Shown: one piece after another, positions 1 through 12,230 of the stretch
How positions within the stretch are numbered: position 1 is the first letter of the stretch
How the letters are laid out: every line of letters begins with the position of its first letter
NCBI GenBank assembly: GCA_037693485.1
Contig: CM075345.1
Location: forward strand, 79,543,001 to 79,607,000
DNA: 64,000 nucleotides
Direction of reading: 5' to 3'
From: Kitagawia praeruptora
Lineage: Eukaryota > Streptophyta > Magnoliopsida > Apiales > Apiaceae
Notes under the pieces: model-generated
Database searches by the model: none
What the model was told of the DNA's origin: nothing
Seen by the model: only the letters and a program-made list of their open reading frames with translations
Position numbers and translations under genes: made by a program

Positions 1-1069
1 AGACTTAAGGTAACTACTATAATCCATTCAAGGAAAAGAAAGAATTTAATATTCCTCTGAATCACATGCTACTAATGTTTCTGGTTCATCATTTCGCTGA
101 GTTGAACTAAACCTATACTTGGTTCCTGACAATAGTCACATTACGGGTTTATCATAGACTCGCTGGTCTTTTCCTCTTGTAGGTTCTGAGATCATCGTCT
201 CGCTTACTACTTCCTTATATAAATTTATCTAATCATGCCATCACTTTCCAATATCTTTTGATCCATTCATGAAATGAACATTTCCCTGAATCAAACCACC
301 TTATCCATCTCAGTTGACTTTATAATTTATAATCTATGAAATCTACCTTCCCATGGTGAATTACCATTAACAATATCCACACTATTCCCTTCATCAAATG
401 TTATGGCACTTGTTGCCTCTATCTCAACTGCTCCTGGAAACTCTGCTTCTTGTCCTATATCGAGGTCTTGGATAATCATGCATCATTTTACTCTTTTCTC
501 ATTAATCTTGAAAGTCTCTAAGGATTCTTATCTAATCCCATATAAGATCTCAAGTAACTCTTCAAATTCGTCTTACTTGCTGGCACTACCTCTGGTAGTC
601 CGTCTATGAATCCAATATGCAACTTTAATTCTTCTTAATAATACCTCAGTTCCTTATGCTCACTTCTCTGAGCACTATAATCTTAACTCTTATAGTCTAT
701 CTGGCTACAGCCCTCATTTCCTCAAGGGTACATTCCTTATCCTTGCAGGATTCCCCTCCTTGGCTGAACCCTCTTCCGGGTCCTCAGTAGGGTATTCTAT
801 CGAATCAATCGAGCCGATCACCAACATATAATAAGGCATCACCGTGCTGCTGCTCGTACTCCTCAAGGTCTATTGCCATACCAGTCGACACGAGAATGTG
901 CTAAGTTACTATTATGATACTTTAGAGTTCCCATAAGGGTTTTATATATCAATACTACATTAAGTAGTCCGACTATGAACTTGGCAAGAGTTCTTATTAT
1001 CTTAATGAATTTATTGTTTTAACGTCGCGTCATCTCTGGGATATATAACGCTCGTTCTGATACCATTTC
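1..1069 (-). mobile_element. Decayed 5' internal region of a long-LTR Ty3/gypsy element
   Basis: Read on the minus strand, this follows directly from the LTR at 1070-5963 and runs off the left edge. A short open frame begins with an ATG at 879 (MAIDLEEYEQQHGDALL) and stops after about 24 codons. It resembles the start of the accessory ORF at 32155 (MEDIPDPEAYEREHDEALL). Further left, the minus strand around 540-580 matches the plus strand around 63190-63240 in the right-hand element, so both window edges carry the same family. No gag or pol frame is intact here. The assignment to a Tekay-like chromovirus is inference from the LTR, the primer site and this ORF remnant. Confidence 0.7.
1054..1065 (-). 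other. Primer-binding site, tRNA-Met type
   Basis: The minus strand reads TGGTATCAGAAC four bases (GAAA) inside the LTR end. Plant LTR elements primed by initiator tRNA-Met carry TGGTATCAGAGC, so one or two bases have drifted. The same GAAA spacer occurs in the elements at 31929 and 62789. Confidence 0.75.
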
Positions 1070-4000
1070 TGTAACACCCCCAGATCCGGGGTCAGGGATC
1101 TGGTCGTTACGATCTCAATTTCCATCCACAAAACCAACATAAATTAAATTACAACCTTGTGACCCAAAACAACAACATGAAACACACCCGTTATAGTCCT
1201 AGAGATGAAATCAGAGTAACTCCCAAATTTTATTAATCACAAGCTTGAGTTTATACAACTCAAAGAATTACAATTAACCATTACATACTCTTTGCCATCC
1301 ATTTGTATGTGTCATATAGTACAAACATTAGACACTCAGATGCTAACAACTAGCCTACCAATAGCTTCCGCTTCAGCAATGGTAGTTAGAACCTCAACGG
1401 TAATCCTCTGACAGCCAACACCTGCTTGCGCCGAGTGCACCTTGCACGGGCCGTCTGATCTAGTTGTTGTTGTGACATAATAAATAAAGCAAGGGTGAGC
1501 GATAGCCCACCGAAAATAATGTATAACTGAACAATAATATATAACAATTCAAAAGTATTTTTGAAACCATATGGCATGCACTTACGAAGATAGTGCCAGT
1601 ATAATATAAATGATGAAGTTACAAGGTAACTCAAATTATATCATCTATGGGAATATCTGCTATGCCAAAGATAAGCAAGATAGCATCATTTTCATAAAAG
1701 AGGAACTTGCAAGAAAGATGTTGCAATTCCAGTTTCAAACACTTTTCAACCCTGCCAACAATGATAATGTTGCAGAAAATTCCAACTTTGGATGATGAAC
1801 TAATACTGGAGTATTCACTGCACCCGTTGTTCCAATCCTTACGATGATCAATCGCAGATTGTACAGCTCAAATTAGTTTTACTACCGGTAGAAGGAAGAA
1901 CTGACAGATTTACTTGTCTACCGCCCTGTTAGATCTCCCCGGCCAACGGTTAAGCCAATGGGATGGACCGGCGCTACTCGGCCTCTTACACGACTCCTAG
2001 TTCCAATAACATCCATAACTCTGAAACATAAAGATCTTCCCCATTTCCCCAAGTGTAATACTTGTTGATAAGACTCCACGAAGTAGTCGTATCTAGTTGG
2101 AAAGGGAGATTCACCAATATTTCCAAAGCTGCTGCTTGTTAATAAATATCAACTTGTTCCAACATTCTTACCCCTCGAATAATGAGTGAGTACACAAGAT
2201 TCCCTGAATAATGGCAACCAAGTTGCGAGTGAAAAGAATAGTTTCAAAGAATCTATGACCGGGAAGTCAACAAGATAAATAACATTTCTCAAGTAAGGTT
2301 CCCTTATAATCTGAAAGATAGAATTGAATGAAGAATAGAGTTTCTGAGAACCTTCTTTGATAAAATAATATAATAATAGGATTTGGAGATAATTTATTTA
2401 ATATTCGAGGGTCGAAGATGATATTCGAATGAAGTAAATCACTCTGAAACGAGATAGAAGAATTAAATAAATATTCCAAGGAATATTTATCAAGTTAGAA
2501 TATTGGAGGAATAATCTTAATATAAAATATTACTCGGAATAATCCTCGAATAAATATTCACAAATAATATTCATTAAATAATTAATGAATATTCAAATAA
2601 ATAGTACTTAACAAACAAATAAACTCGAATGAATATGTGAAATAATATTCACTGAATAAATAGTGAATATCCAAATTAATAATAATTAACAAATAAATAT
2701 TACTCGAAGGAGTATTCGAAATAATATTCACTGGATAAATAGTGAATATTCAATTTAATAATGCTTATCAATTAAATAAAATCCGAATGAATATTCGAAA
2801 CAATATTCACTGAACAAATAGTGAATCTTTGGATTAATAATAATATTTATTGAAGAAATAATTATCAATTGAATGTTCGAGATAATATTCTTTGAATAAA
2901 TAATGAATATTCGAATTAATAATACCGATTGAAGGAATAATCACCAAATGAATATTCGAAACAATATTCATTGGACAATAGTGAATCTTCAAATTAATAA
3001 CAATATTTATTGAAGAAATAATTATCAAATGGATATTCGAGGTAATATTCATTGAATAATTAATGAATATTGACTTAATAATACTTAACGAAGAAATAAT
3101 TATCAAATGAATATTCGAAATAATATTCAATGATGAATCGACTTTCAACAGATATTGAAGATAATATTCATTGACTAAAGCAAGCTCAAGTGAATATTTA
3201 AAATAATATTTATAGAAAAATTTAAGTTCGAATGAATATTCAATATAATATTCGTAAATAATCCCAAAGGAATATGCAAATAGTATCCATCAGATAAATA
3301 CTTGGAAAAATATTCCCTTAAATATTTTTCCCCTGAAAATAATCTCAATATATCAAAAATACCGACTCCCGGTCTGTACTCGAAGAATGAGATTCAGATG
3401 CCCTTCACTTAAGGGTCTTAGCAATATTCAGCTTATAACCGATACATTATCAATCCAGCTCAAAAGCCAACAATAATTCAAGGAACAAGTATCACAATAT
3501 ATATCTTGAAAATAGGCATGCATGCTATGGCATATGTATCATAAAACAACAGATATATATATGGTCACAACAACAGCTTCAAATTTATTGAAGACTTGCC
3601 TGGTACTCCAGCTTATGCTAGTGGCATGGCTCGGGGTGGTCCGGTGATCTATACATAATCAAAATATTCGAGGTTAATCACTTAACGCTTTTAAGAAGCT
3701 AAGTGTAACTCTTATTAATACCATTTTAACCAGACACTTGTTCGCTTTTAAGGCATGTCCTTATACTTACACTTGGTACGCACTTAAGTCATATAAGTTC
3801 TAAGGTCGGTCGTTTACGAACCATGACGATACCTCGATTTTTATTGCCCGTTTACTAAGTGATTTTCCAAGTTATAACTAAGTAATCTTTTAAGGGGTTC
3901 GTTCGCGCTTAACCTTGATTCGAACATTTTTATAAAATCGGAAAACGATTCTTTCGACGTGAGGTCTTCTCTCACACCTTCCTTATTACCTCTAGTATTT

Positions 4001-5963
4001 AATTACCATGATTCGTCACTACATAACACGTTTTAGGAAGGTTCAATTTCAGTTACGAACTTGATTCTACGGTTTCGAACCACTTTTACGAATTTAACCA
4101 TAACTCATAAACCGTAAGTCCATTTCACGTGATCTTTATATCAAAACGAAGCTTATACATGATCTAACTTATCATGGCAGAACACGAAGCTAGACAGTGA
4201 GTTATGGCTACTGTTAAACATGATTTCTTTAAGGTTAACGAAATTTCGTCATTACGATGGCTATAAATTGAACGTTCTAAAAATCGTAACATCAAAACCA
4301 AGCCACACCGGGCATCCATACAACTTATACACATGTTATTCATCTTAAAAGATCCAAGAACATCTCACTTCATCATAATAACCATCATGTCTCTTAAATC
4401 AACTAATCAACTATATAATCATGCTTATAACATCACCATAATCATACCAATCTAAAATCATCAAGAACATGCTTAAAACTTAAAGTAAGATCTAGGGTTC
4501 TTAAGAGATATACCTTCCTTGGAGTGTGTACTAGCTTTACTAAGCTCGATCTAGTCCTTGTATAGCCTTAACAAAGCTTGGATCATCAAAGAAATCAAGA
4601 AAAACAAAGTTAGTTTATGGAGGTTACTATTCACCCTCCACTTTGATGATTTATTTGAAAATGGAAAAAGAAGAGATTGAAGCTAAGATTTCTAGGAGAT
4701 CACTTTTATGAAATATAGAACTCCCCATAAAAATTTGGAGCTCAAACAAAGGTCGGAAGCTTGATTTTACTTCTTGAATTAAGCAAAAATTCGAAGTGCC
4801 TTTTTCAGGGGGAAAAATAGGGTGACTTCTCGAATTTATTTACCCATCCAAACGATCTTGAAAAATTATGAAATTAAATCCAGAACTTCATCTTGATGTG
4901 TAGAAGCTCCGTGAATGTTTCATGATTTTTAGATGAGTAGAAACAGGTGAAAAAAAATCGCAAAGACCCCTGCCCTGGAAAATGCAAACTGCTGGAAATG
5001 GGAGAGAAAAGAGAGAAAAGGTGGTTGGCTTGCTTTGTTCTCATCCAATGTGTATTATTGTTATGTTAAGAAAATATCTAAACCATAAAGTAGCTTTAAT
5101 AAAGGTGCTAGGTCATGGATGATGTCTTTTGGATGGATAAGTGTTGAAGAGTAGTGGTAAGGAAGCTAAGTACTTGGCTTGTTCTCTAAGTGTGCTAGTT
5201 ACTCTTGTAACTACTTAGTTACTTGACCTTATCCACTTGCACATGCATGAACCTTGACTCTCTGCTTATTTCTTTGTCCGGTTATTGTTCCATTTGCTTG
5301 ATCGTTCGAAGGAACATCTCAAATATTTCTCGTTAAGGTTTTACCGGAAACCTTCTTAATACATATACTAATATCCTTAATCCTCCTTTAATATTCTTGA
5401 ATTTAAATTCCTTAAATCTCTTAAATAAATCCTTAAATCCTTTAGTGTCCAGGGAAATCTCGGAGAAAATAAAAGTGCTATTTTTCTGAATCCAATATTG
5501 TTTACATACACTTATCTTGCCCCTGGATCATGAATGCGAACTCCGAAATCCGTTCTGAATACTTCTATATAGCGTCGTCTTAATCATATTCTTATTTGCA
5601 CCAAAAACACTATTCACTACTTATTCTCTTTTATTCCTTATATTTAATAAAATGTCCTTGTCCTTTTTCGAGCGTTCCTTAACTCTTTCACGGAACCAAT
5701 GGACTAATAATAGATATCGATTTGGATGACATGAGAATAACTTCCATATTTGGAAATACCATATCTTATTTCCCTAGGAGATAGATTATTCTTATCTATG
5801 TTGCCAACCACTAGCATTCTTCATGGCATATAAACATTTGAATCTTAATCCATTCCATTCATTCATAAGAACAACTGTTGCATCGTAGTTGTAACCATTA
5901 TTCACTCTCACATCATTATATAATAAAAAGTTTTAATTCTACCCAAAAATCCGGGTTCTTACA
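1070..5963 (-). repeat. Long LTR (4.9 kb) of a Ty3/gypsy element, minus orientation
   Basis: On the minus strand it opens with TGTAAGAACCCGGATTTTTG and closes with GATCTGGGGGTGTTACA next to a primer site. It is therefore the 5' LTR of an element whose body lies to the left. The opening matches the LTR at 49904 (TGTAATAACCCGAATTTTGG). Internal landmarks shared with other LTRs here are the CTACCGGTAG block (1881-1895), the GATGATCAATCGC block (1841-1855) and the GAGC-loop-GCTC block (1488-1514). The base just outside would begin a target duplication (TTAAA at 5964-5968), but its partner is off the window. Confidence 0.8.
2560..3260. repeat. AT-rich palindromic minisatellite inside the LTR
   Basis: Roughly eight imperfect units of about 80 bp follow one another. 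Each carries AATATTC(A/G)-type and GAATATT-type arms around a short loop, for example AATATTCACTGAATAAATAG followed by TGAATATTC. A shorter version with the same ATGAATATTATTTTTGAATA pattern lies at the equivalent place in the right-hand LTR (56800-57150). Confidence 0.75.
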
Positions 5964-5965
5964 TT

Positions 5966-6165
5966 AAAGGTCTGTTTGGTATTGATGTTGCAGACCGCAA
6001 CAATAATTTTTTTGTAGAAAACTTGGTTCAAATAGCTTAGTTAATCTAAAAGCAATTTTTCAACAACATTTTTTATAAAAAAAATTGCTTTAGCAAAAAC
6101 ATTTATTTTTCACAATTGCAACTTTTGTAGACAACAATTTTCGGTAAATGTATCAAACCCCAACA
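5966..6165. mobile_element. Possible MITE (about 200 bp)
   Basis: It starts with GGTCTGTTTGGTATTG and ends with AATGTATCAAACCCC, which are imperfect inverted ends of the kind seen in many plant hAT-like MITEs. The interior is AT-rich and non-coding. I see no clean target duplication, partly because the left end abuts the LTR at 5963. Confidence 0.3.
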
Positions 6166-7905
6166 ATCACATATTAAATAAATTTTATAAAAGTTAATTT
6201 AAATTATGATATAAAAAAACACTAAAAGAGATAATTTATTCAGTACTTGTGATTTTAACTACATTTGTATTTAGATGTCATAAATTCAGTTCCTTTGATA
6301 AGACCAAAAAATCATGTCGTGTTTCCATATATTCTATATCATATGTCCTAATTCGATGGTTGAAAAACTCACGTTATCTTGTGTACCACGTGAATGCATA
6401 TCTTATTTTCATGGCATATTCATAATATAGATAAAATTATTATTGTATTATAATTTCATAAAACTATAATTCTAATTACAGAACAATTTTTTTTTTCGAT
6501 AATAATTTTCTTTCGTAGTTGTTAAAACACTTTTATCTTAGAAATTTTAAAGTGAAATTATTATGATAGCATGATAGTCATGTAATGCATGACCTGCATT
6601 TTAACTACGATAATTTTACATGCACATATTCGTATGAAATTATCACTATAATTAGGTATAAAAATCTTTAATTGCCATAGCTCTCGTACAAAAATATTAT
6701 ACATTTACTTCTTTTGAATGTTTTTCTGTTAACACTATAATTTTTAAATTTTGATTAAACTCATCTAATATTTGTCAATAGGTTATATTAACATATTATT
6801 ATCAACTATTTAGTTCTATTACCATTTGTTTTAAGTTGGAATAAAATGATGTACCTATTCTTTTGCTAGTATTTAATTGAGATATAAATGTTTGCAATAA
6901 GCGTTTTTTAGATCTAGATGTCCACATTTGACAGTAAATAAATTCATGTTATCTTGTGTATTTAGGAGTGGCATCAGTTCAATTTAGGATCGAAGAGTAA
7001 TATACCTATGGCAATCCCCGAATTCGAACATTATCATTGAACTTGTCTATGTTCCTTAACGAAGAGTATTTTGCTCTCCGATTTCTACCCCGGACGGGAA
7101 TGCGGATCATGAGCTAATTAAGTATAAAAATATTTGATTGTCATATCTCTTGTACAATAATCTTATACATATATTTTGAATGTTATTGTTTCAACATTTT
7201 ATATTTTTTTAATTTTAATATAATTAATAAGTAAAATAGTTAATTGTCATACCTCTCGCACATTAAACATACATACTTCTTTCGAATGTTTTTCTGCTAA
7301 CATTATAATTTTCAATTTTTAATTAAACTCATCTAATATTTGTAACAGGTCAGATTAACATATTATTATCAACTATTTACTTCTATTACCATTTGTTTAT
7401 AAGTTGGCAAAAAATTTGATGTACATATTCTTTTGATAGTATTTAATTAAGACATAAGTGTTTGCAATAAGCATTTTTCATATCTCGATGTGCAAATTTG
7501 ACAGTAAATAAATTTATGTTATTTTGTGTACCTGCGAGTGGCATCAAGTCAATTTAGGATCGAAGAGTGCTATATCCATGGTGATCCCCCAATTCGAACA
7601 TTATAATTAGACCTGTTTCTGTTCCTGAACGAAGATTAGTTTGCTCTCTTATTACTGCCCCGAACGGGAATGAGGATCCCTGGTGAAATCGTGATTTTTT
7701 TTTAAAAAAATTGAAATATAATTTTTAATTAAAATTTCGAACACAATAGTTGAACCCTTATCAATCCCTGAAAGAGGATTATTTTACTACACCGAAAGGG
7801 GAACGAGGATCCCCACGAGAAATTGAGGATTCTTATTTTTTTTAATTAAAATTTATAAGTCCTTAATATATTTTATAATAAAATAATTTGATAAATCATG
7901 ATAAA

Positions 7906-7939
<34 letters not shown>

Positions 7940-8640
7940 ATATCATAAATAGATATTCAAATTATTTTTTTATAATGAAAGATGAAATATATAACTAAAA
8001 TTATTAAAATTAATTTTTTTTGTTATTTTTTGTGAAATTTTAGATTTATCAAAAATTTAAAATTTTGAATTAAATTTATCTTTAATAATCTAGTAAATAA
8101 AATATTCCCTTAATCCCTGATAATCGGCTGGGAATGTGAATTGGAGATCAGGTCGGGATACCTTAATCCCCAGTCCCACTCTCAGCCCCCGAATTTCTAT
8201 TTTATAATATTCTATATTTCTCATACTGATAGAAAAATTTTCGCAATCCCCAACCCGAATGGAAAGGGGATTAGATCGCAGTCGGACGGGATGGATGAAA
8301 TGCTCACCTATACGTGTACCAAGTGAATTAATTTTGTGTTTGTCATGAGCATAACAAACATGAATAAATATTATGATTTCATAAAAAAATATTATTATAC
8401 ATGTTCCAGAAATCAAAATTTGAATATATGTCATTTCATGTACAATGTGAATTTGTGTCATATTTTCGTATCACATACATAATACAAAAAGAATACTTTA
8501 TAATTTTAAAACTACATGAAAATAAATTAATAATAATAATAACAATTTTAATTTTAATTTTAATTAAATGCGATGGAAATATATTTTTTTTATAGTTTTA
8601 TCATGCATAAATTTATAAAAAAATCAAGGAAAATCTAGGA
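6166..8640. repeat. AT-rich non-coding stretch with a diverged ~0.5-kb tandem duplication
   Basis: About 6655-7115 and 7230-7690 are two diverged copies of one unit. Shared landmarks, in the same order, are GAATGTTTTTCTG, TTAACATATTATTATCAACT, ATTACCATTTGTTT, TTTGACAGTAAATAAATT, CAATTTAGGATCGAAGAGT and CGGGAATG(C/A)GGATC. A further degenerate CGAACGAGGATCCCC lies near 7800, so decayed third copies may exist. No coding frame with recognisable content is present. Confidence 0.65.
7906..7938. repeat. (ATT)n microsatellite
   Basis: Eleven uninterrupted ATT units in an AT-rich context. Confidence 0.9.
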
Positions 8641-9204
8641 AGCAGGTTCTTTGAAAATGTAGTTAACAGTAGGTATCAGAAATTGTTATGGTGTAGTGGT
8701 TGTGTGCATAAATTTAAGTTGTTTGTATCATAGGGGGATTATAAAATCTATTCTTAATACAAATATTTTTTTTAACATTAATACAAAGAGGGGGGTATAT
8801 TGATAAATTACTAAATTGGCTTGAAAGTGCATTTTGACCTATAATAAATGAAAAGAGACATTATTTCATTTGTTTTCTTTGAAATTATTTCTAAAATAAG
8901 TGCTAAATAAAATGAAGAATTAAGAGCTATTTAAGAATCTAGTGGATGAGTTACAAAATTTTCATGAAGTAGGCTTCTAGCATGATGGTCATGGTTTTAC
9001 CATAAAATTGATCTCTACCAAGAGGTCATGGGTTCAATCCATGACAACAACAATATTTTTAATATATTTATAAAATCTGAGGATATTTTAGTAAATTACT
9101 AAATATGAGGGTATTTCAGTAAATTACTAAATGGCATGGAAAGCCATGTTAACATATAATATATATATACAAAGGATATATAAAAAAGCCTAATACAAAG
9201 CTAA
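8641..9204. other. AT-rich spacer, no gene seen
   Basis: The stretch has no coding frame of interest. GTAAATTACTAAAT-like words recur near 8803, 9090 and 9120. A tRNA-like promoter lies at 8978-9040 (separate entry). A second A-box-like string, TATGGTGTAGTGGTTGTG, lies near 8688 without a convincing B box. Confidence 0.5.
8978..9040 (+). mobile_element. Candidate tRNA-derived SINE head (A and B boxes)
   Basis: TAGCATGATGG (8978-8988) resembles a polymerase III A box, and GGTTCAATCC (9031-9040) is a near-perfect B box. Their spacing of about 43 bp is normal for tRNA-derived SINEs. The RNA would not fold as a canonical tRNA from what I can see. No clear tail or target duplication was found, so the element limits are unknown. 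Confidence 0.35.
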
Positions 9205-11413
9205 AACAAGGGTAGGTTCTGATTGCACTTTCTTAGCAAAGCAAGGACACGAGGTAAGTACTGTCACGCACCATGCTCAACACCTTCGCACAAATTTGAT
9301 ATGGAGAACTCCCATGTCCCACCGTATGGATTCTGTCATTTCTTTCACGCCATAGAGAATGAACTGCAGCAGAGAGGAATAGATATGCAAGGTGTTTTCG
9401 AGCTTTTGAAATATCATTTCTAATGAAGAATGAACCCTGTGAGTAGTCAGCCCAACTTCCCGTTAAAACAACGTCTTGAAGTACTTGTTTAGCAAAAATA
9501 CAGTCCCCAAATAGATGGGTTGTAGTTTCACTACCTGCCCTACATAGAACACACCTGGGATCCACCTGCATACCCATACAAAGAATTCTATCTTTCATGT
9601 ACAATCAATTTTTAAAGTCCAGTCAAAGTATAAATGCACACTTCGGAATAAATAACCTGTGCCGAATAGCAGGCAACCATGGCACTGGAACACCCCGACC
9701 TCTGATTGAGTGCCAAATATCTGATAGTTTAACTTTAGAAGCCTGAGTATTGTCCTACAGTAAGCTGTCTTGAGCATGAATAACAGTGTTTTCTAACAAA
9801 CAACGAAGTTCTATGACAAGCATGTGGTTGGATGGGGGAAGGTGCCAACGATTATCAACAATGAAATCACCAACCTTAGCAAAATGAGAAGTTTCAGAAA
9901 TAGAAACAACTCTGCTGTTAAATCTTTCAATAAGAGGCCTTTTTTCAAACCAAGGGTCTAACCAGAAAAGAAAGGTCGAGTGTGGGCCAACTAGTATATT
10001 TGTATGAATAAGGGTTGTAGGACGTGCTTTTAGAATTTTCTTTAAGCACCAGGAGCCATTATAAGGGATTTTTATAGTCCAAATAGAGTTACCTCGAGCA
10101 AAGTTGTTGTGCACCCAGTTAATCCAAAGAGACGGAGTAGAAACACAAACTAACCTCCACAATTGAAAAATAATGGAGGCCTGATTCCATTCAAATAAAT
10201 CACGCAGGCCCAACCCCCCTTCGTCCTTCGGCAAACAACAATCCTTCCAAGACACCTTAACAACAGCCGTAGAATTAGGAGATCCTCCCCAATGGATTTT
10301 AACACACATCGATTGAATTTTCTTAATGACTCCCTTAGGGAGATACAGATGGGTTGTCCAATAACTCTGTGTACCAAACAGAACAACTCTTAATAGCTGT
10401 AGTCTACCAGCATAGCTTAAAAAGCGACACAACCAACTGTCAAACTGAGCATAAAGTTTAAGAACTAACGACAAGCAGTCCCTAGCTCTGAGCTTCGATG
10501 TGATTAGAGGTAAACCAAGATGGGTGACCGGGAAGGTGCCATGACTAAACCCAGTAAATCGAAGAAAATCATTTCTAACCTCAGTGGGCACATTACCAAA
10601 GAACATGCGCTCTTCTCGGGCTTAACATGAAGACCTGAAATAGCCGAAAAATTATGAACCCCTTGCATAAATATCTCCATAGACCTTTTTTTCACCCTTA
10701 GCAAACAGCAAGATATCATCGGCGAAGACAAGGTGGGTTATAGCAGGTGAAGAGGATTTCCAGTGATATTTAAACTCAGGAGAAGTTGTAGTAACTTTAA
10801 TGTAGGCTGTTAAGACTTCCATGGAGATGACAAAGAGATAGGGAGAGATGGGGTCTCCTTGTCGAAGCCCACACCTCGCAGGGAAATAGCCCTCCAAAGC
10901 CCCATTGATTTTTACAGACAACATACACGAGGTTATACAAGTCATCACCCAATCTATAAAGACCGCTGAGAACTCCATATTTTCAAGAGTAGCTCTACGG
11001 AAAGACCAACTGGTAGTATCAAATGCCTTACGAAGACCCAGCTTGATAGCACATTTAGGTTCGCCAGAATTAAGGTGATAATTGCTACACAAGGATTGAG
11101 CAAGAAGCACATTGTCACCCAATAGCCTTTGAGGAACAAAAGCAGATTGACAACTAGATACAATCCTAGGCAACACTTTCTTCATTCTATTGGCGAGTAA
11201 CTTGGTGATGCTTTTGTAAATAATATTACAACACGAGGTAGGTCTCAACTGGTTTAAAGAAGAGGCATAATTAACTTTAGGAACCAGTGCGAGAGCAGCA
11301 GAATTGATGATACGGGGCAGGTGCAACGTGTCAAAATAATGTAGAATTGCTGAGGTGACATCCCTACCTGTCAAACTCCAAGTTGTTATAAAAAAATTCC
11401 GCTGAAAAACCAA
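9205..11413 (-). pseudogene. LINE (non-LTR) reverse transcriptase, decayed and truncated
   Basis: Three minus-strand frames make one LINE polymerase. 11413-10652 holds the reverse transcriptase with GLRQGDPISPYLF and the catalytic FADD of LVFADDILLF. 10606-9755 continues into the linker, with YLGLPL near its start and GGLGLRDLFEWN further on. 9604-9233 is the C-terminal zf-RVT zinc domain (CVLCRAGSETTTHLFGDCIF). At least one frameshift lies near 10650 and another break near 9755-9604. The endonuclease and ORF1 are missing: the 5' end stops just before the usual PGPDG motif, where copia-LTR-like sequence begins. No poly-A tail is evident at the 3' end. It resembles, but is not identical to, the LINE at 25631. 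Confidence 0.85.
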
Positions 11414-11466
11414 TGCTTATTTATAACTCGTGTAAAACATGAGTTCTTTTTGAACATTTTACTTTT

Positions 11467-11574
11467 AAGGACCAAGAAGCTATTCGATATCTCAAGAAGA
11501 TAGATACTATTCGATATCTCAAGGACCAAGAAGCTATTCGATATCTCAAGAAGATAGACACTATTCGATATCTC
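11467..11574. repeat. 54-bp tandem duplication in the copia LTR
   Basis: Two adjacent 54-bp copies (11467-11520 and 11521-11574) differ at one base. Within each copy, ATTCGATATCTCAAG occurs and its ATTCGATATCTC core recurs, so the array is built of shorter repeats. Diverged versions continue to about 11660. Confidence 0.85.
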
Positions 11575-12230
11575 AAGGATTCCACAAGTAAAGACACTAT
11601 TCGACAACTCAAGGACTACAGTAGAAAGAGCTTTCGAGAAGTAATTCGATATGTCAGAGAAAACTAGTTCGAGAACTCAGAGTTATCTAGCCATTCAAAA
11701 CTAGTTCTCGAATCCAGTACTTAGCCATTTCTCAAATGGATTCTTGAAGACAAATTACTGAATATATTCAAGTTAGAAAATCTACACAGACCATGACACC
11801 AACAGTGATATTTCAGTGTTGTGTGTACATGGAAAGTCTACAAATAAGTTTGGAGAGATTTTCAAAGGAACAGGAAGAAGTGGATCTAGGCAAAGTAGAA
11901 ATCGGATTATATCACATGATGCCTAGTCTTGCACCAAAAAGGAATAGACAAGTTAGAAAGTGAATTTGACTACTACTAAATTTGTAGCAAGTGGACTGTG
12001 CACATGTTCTATAAGTGCACAGCCTCACTTCCTTAGCACTTAAGTTTTTTATTGCAATTCATAGAAAATATCTCTCTGAGAAATGAAGTTGAGAAAACTA
12101 ACATTTGTACTCCCAGGTTATACCAAATCTTCAATATAATAAAATATTAGATTAAAGTGAAATTGTGTTCATATTTTCGCACTCTATATTTGTCAAATAC
12201 TCTTTCAAGCTACAAACACAAGCACTACAG

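Noticed and set aside
2834..3148. A 104-residue minus-strand frame with internal repeats
   Set aside because: It is a by-product of the palindromic AT-rich minisatellite in the LTR. Its residue pattern (Ile/Asn repeats) follows the DNA repeat.
8090..8461. A 123-residue minus-strand frame beside a repeated CCCCGAT-type motif
   Set aside because: No domain is recognisable, it overlaps diverged repeat words of the 6.6-7.7 kb unit, and there is no promoter or conservation evidence.
8978..9040. A functional tRNA gene
   Set aside because: A and B boxes are present, but I could not form acceptor, D and anticodon stems, so a SINE head is the better reading.
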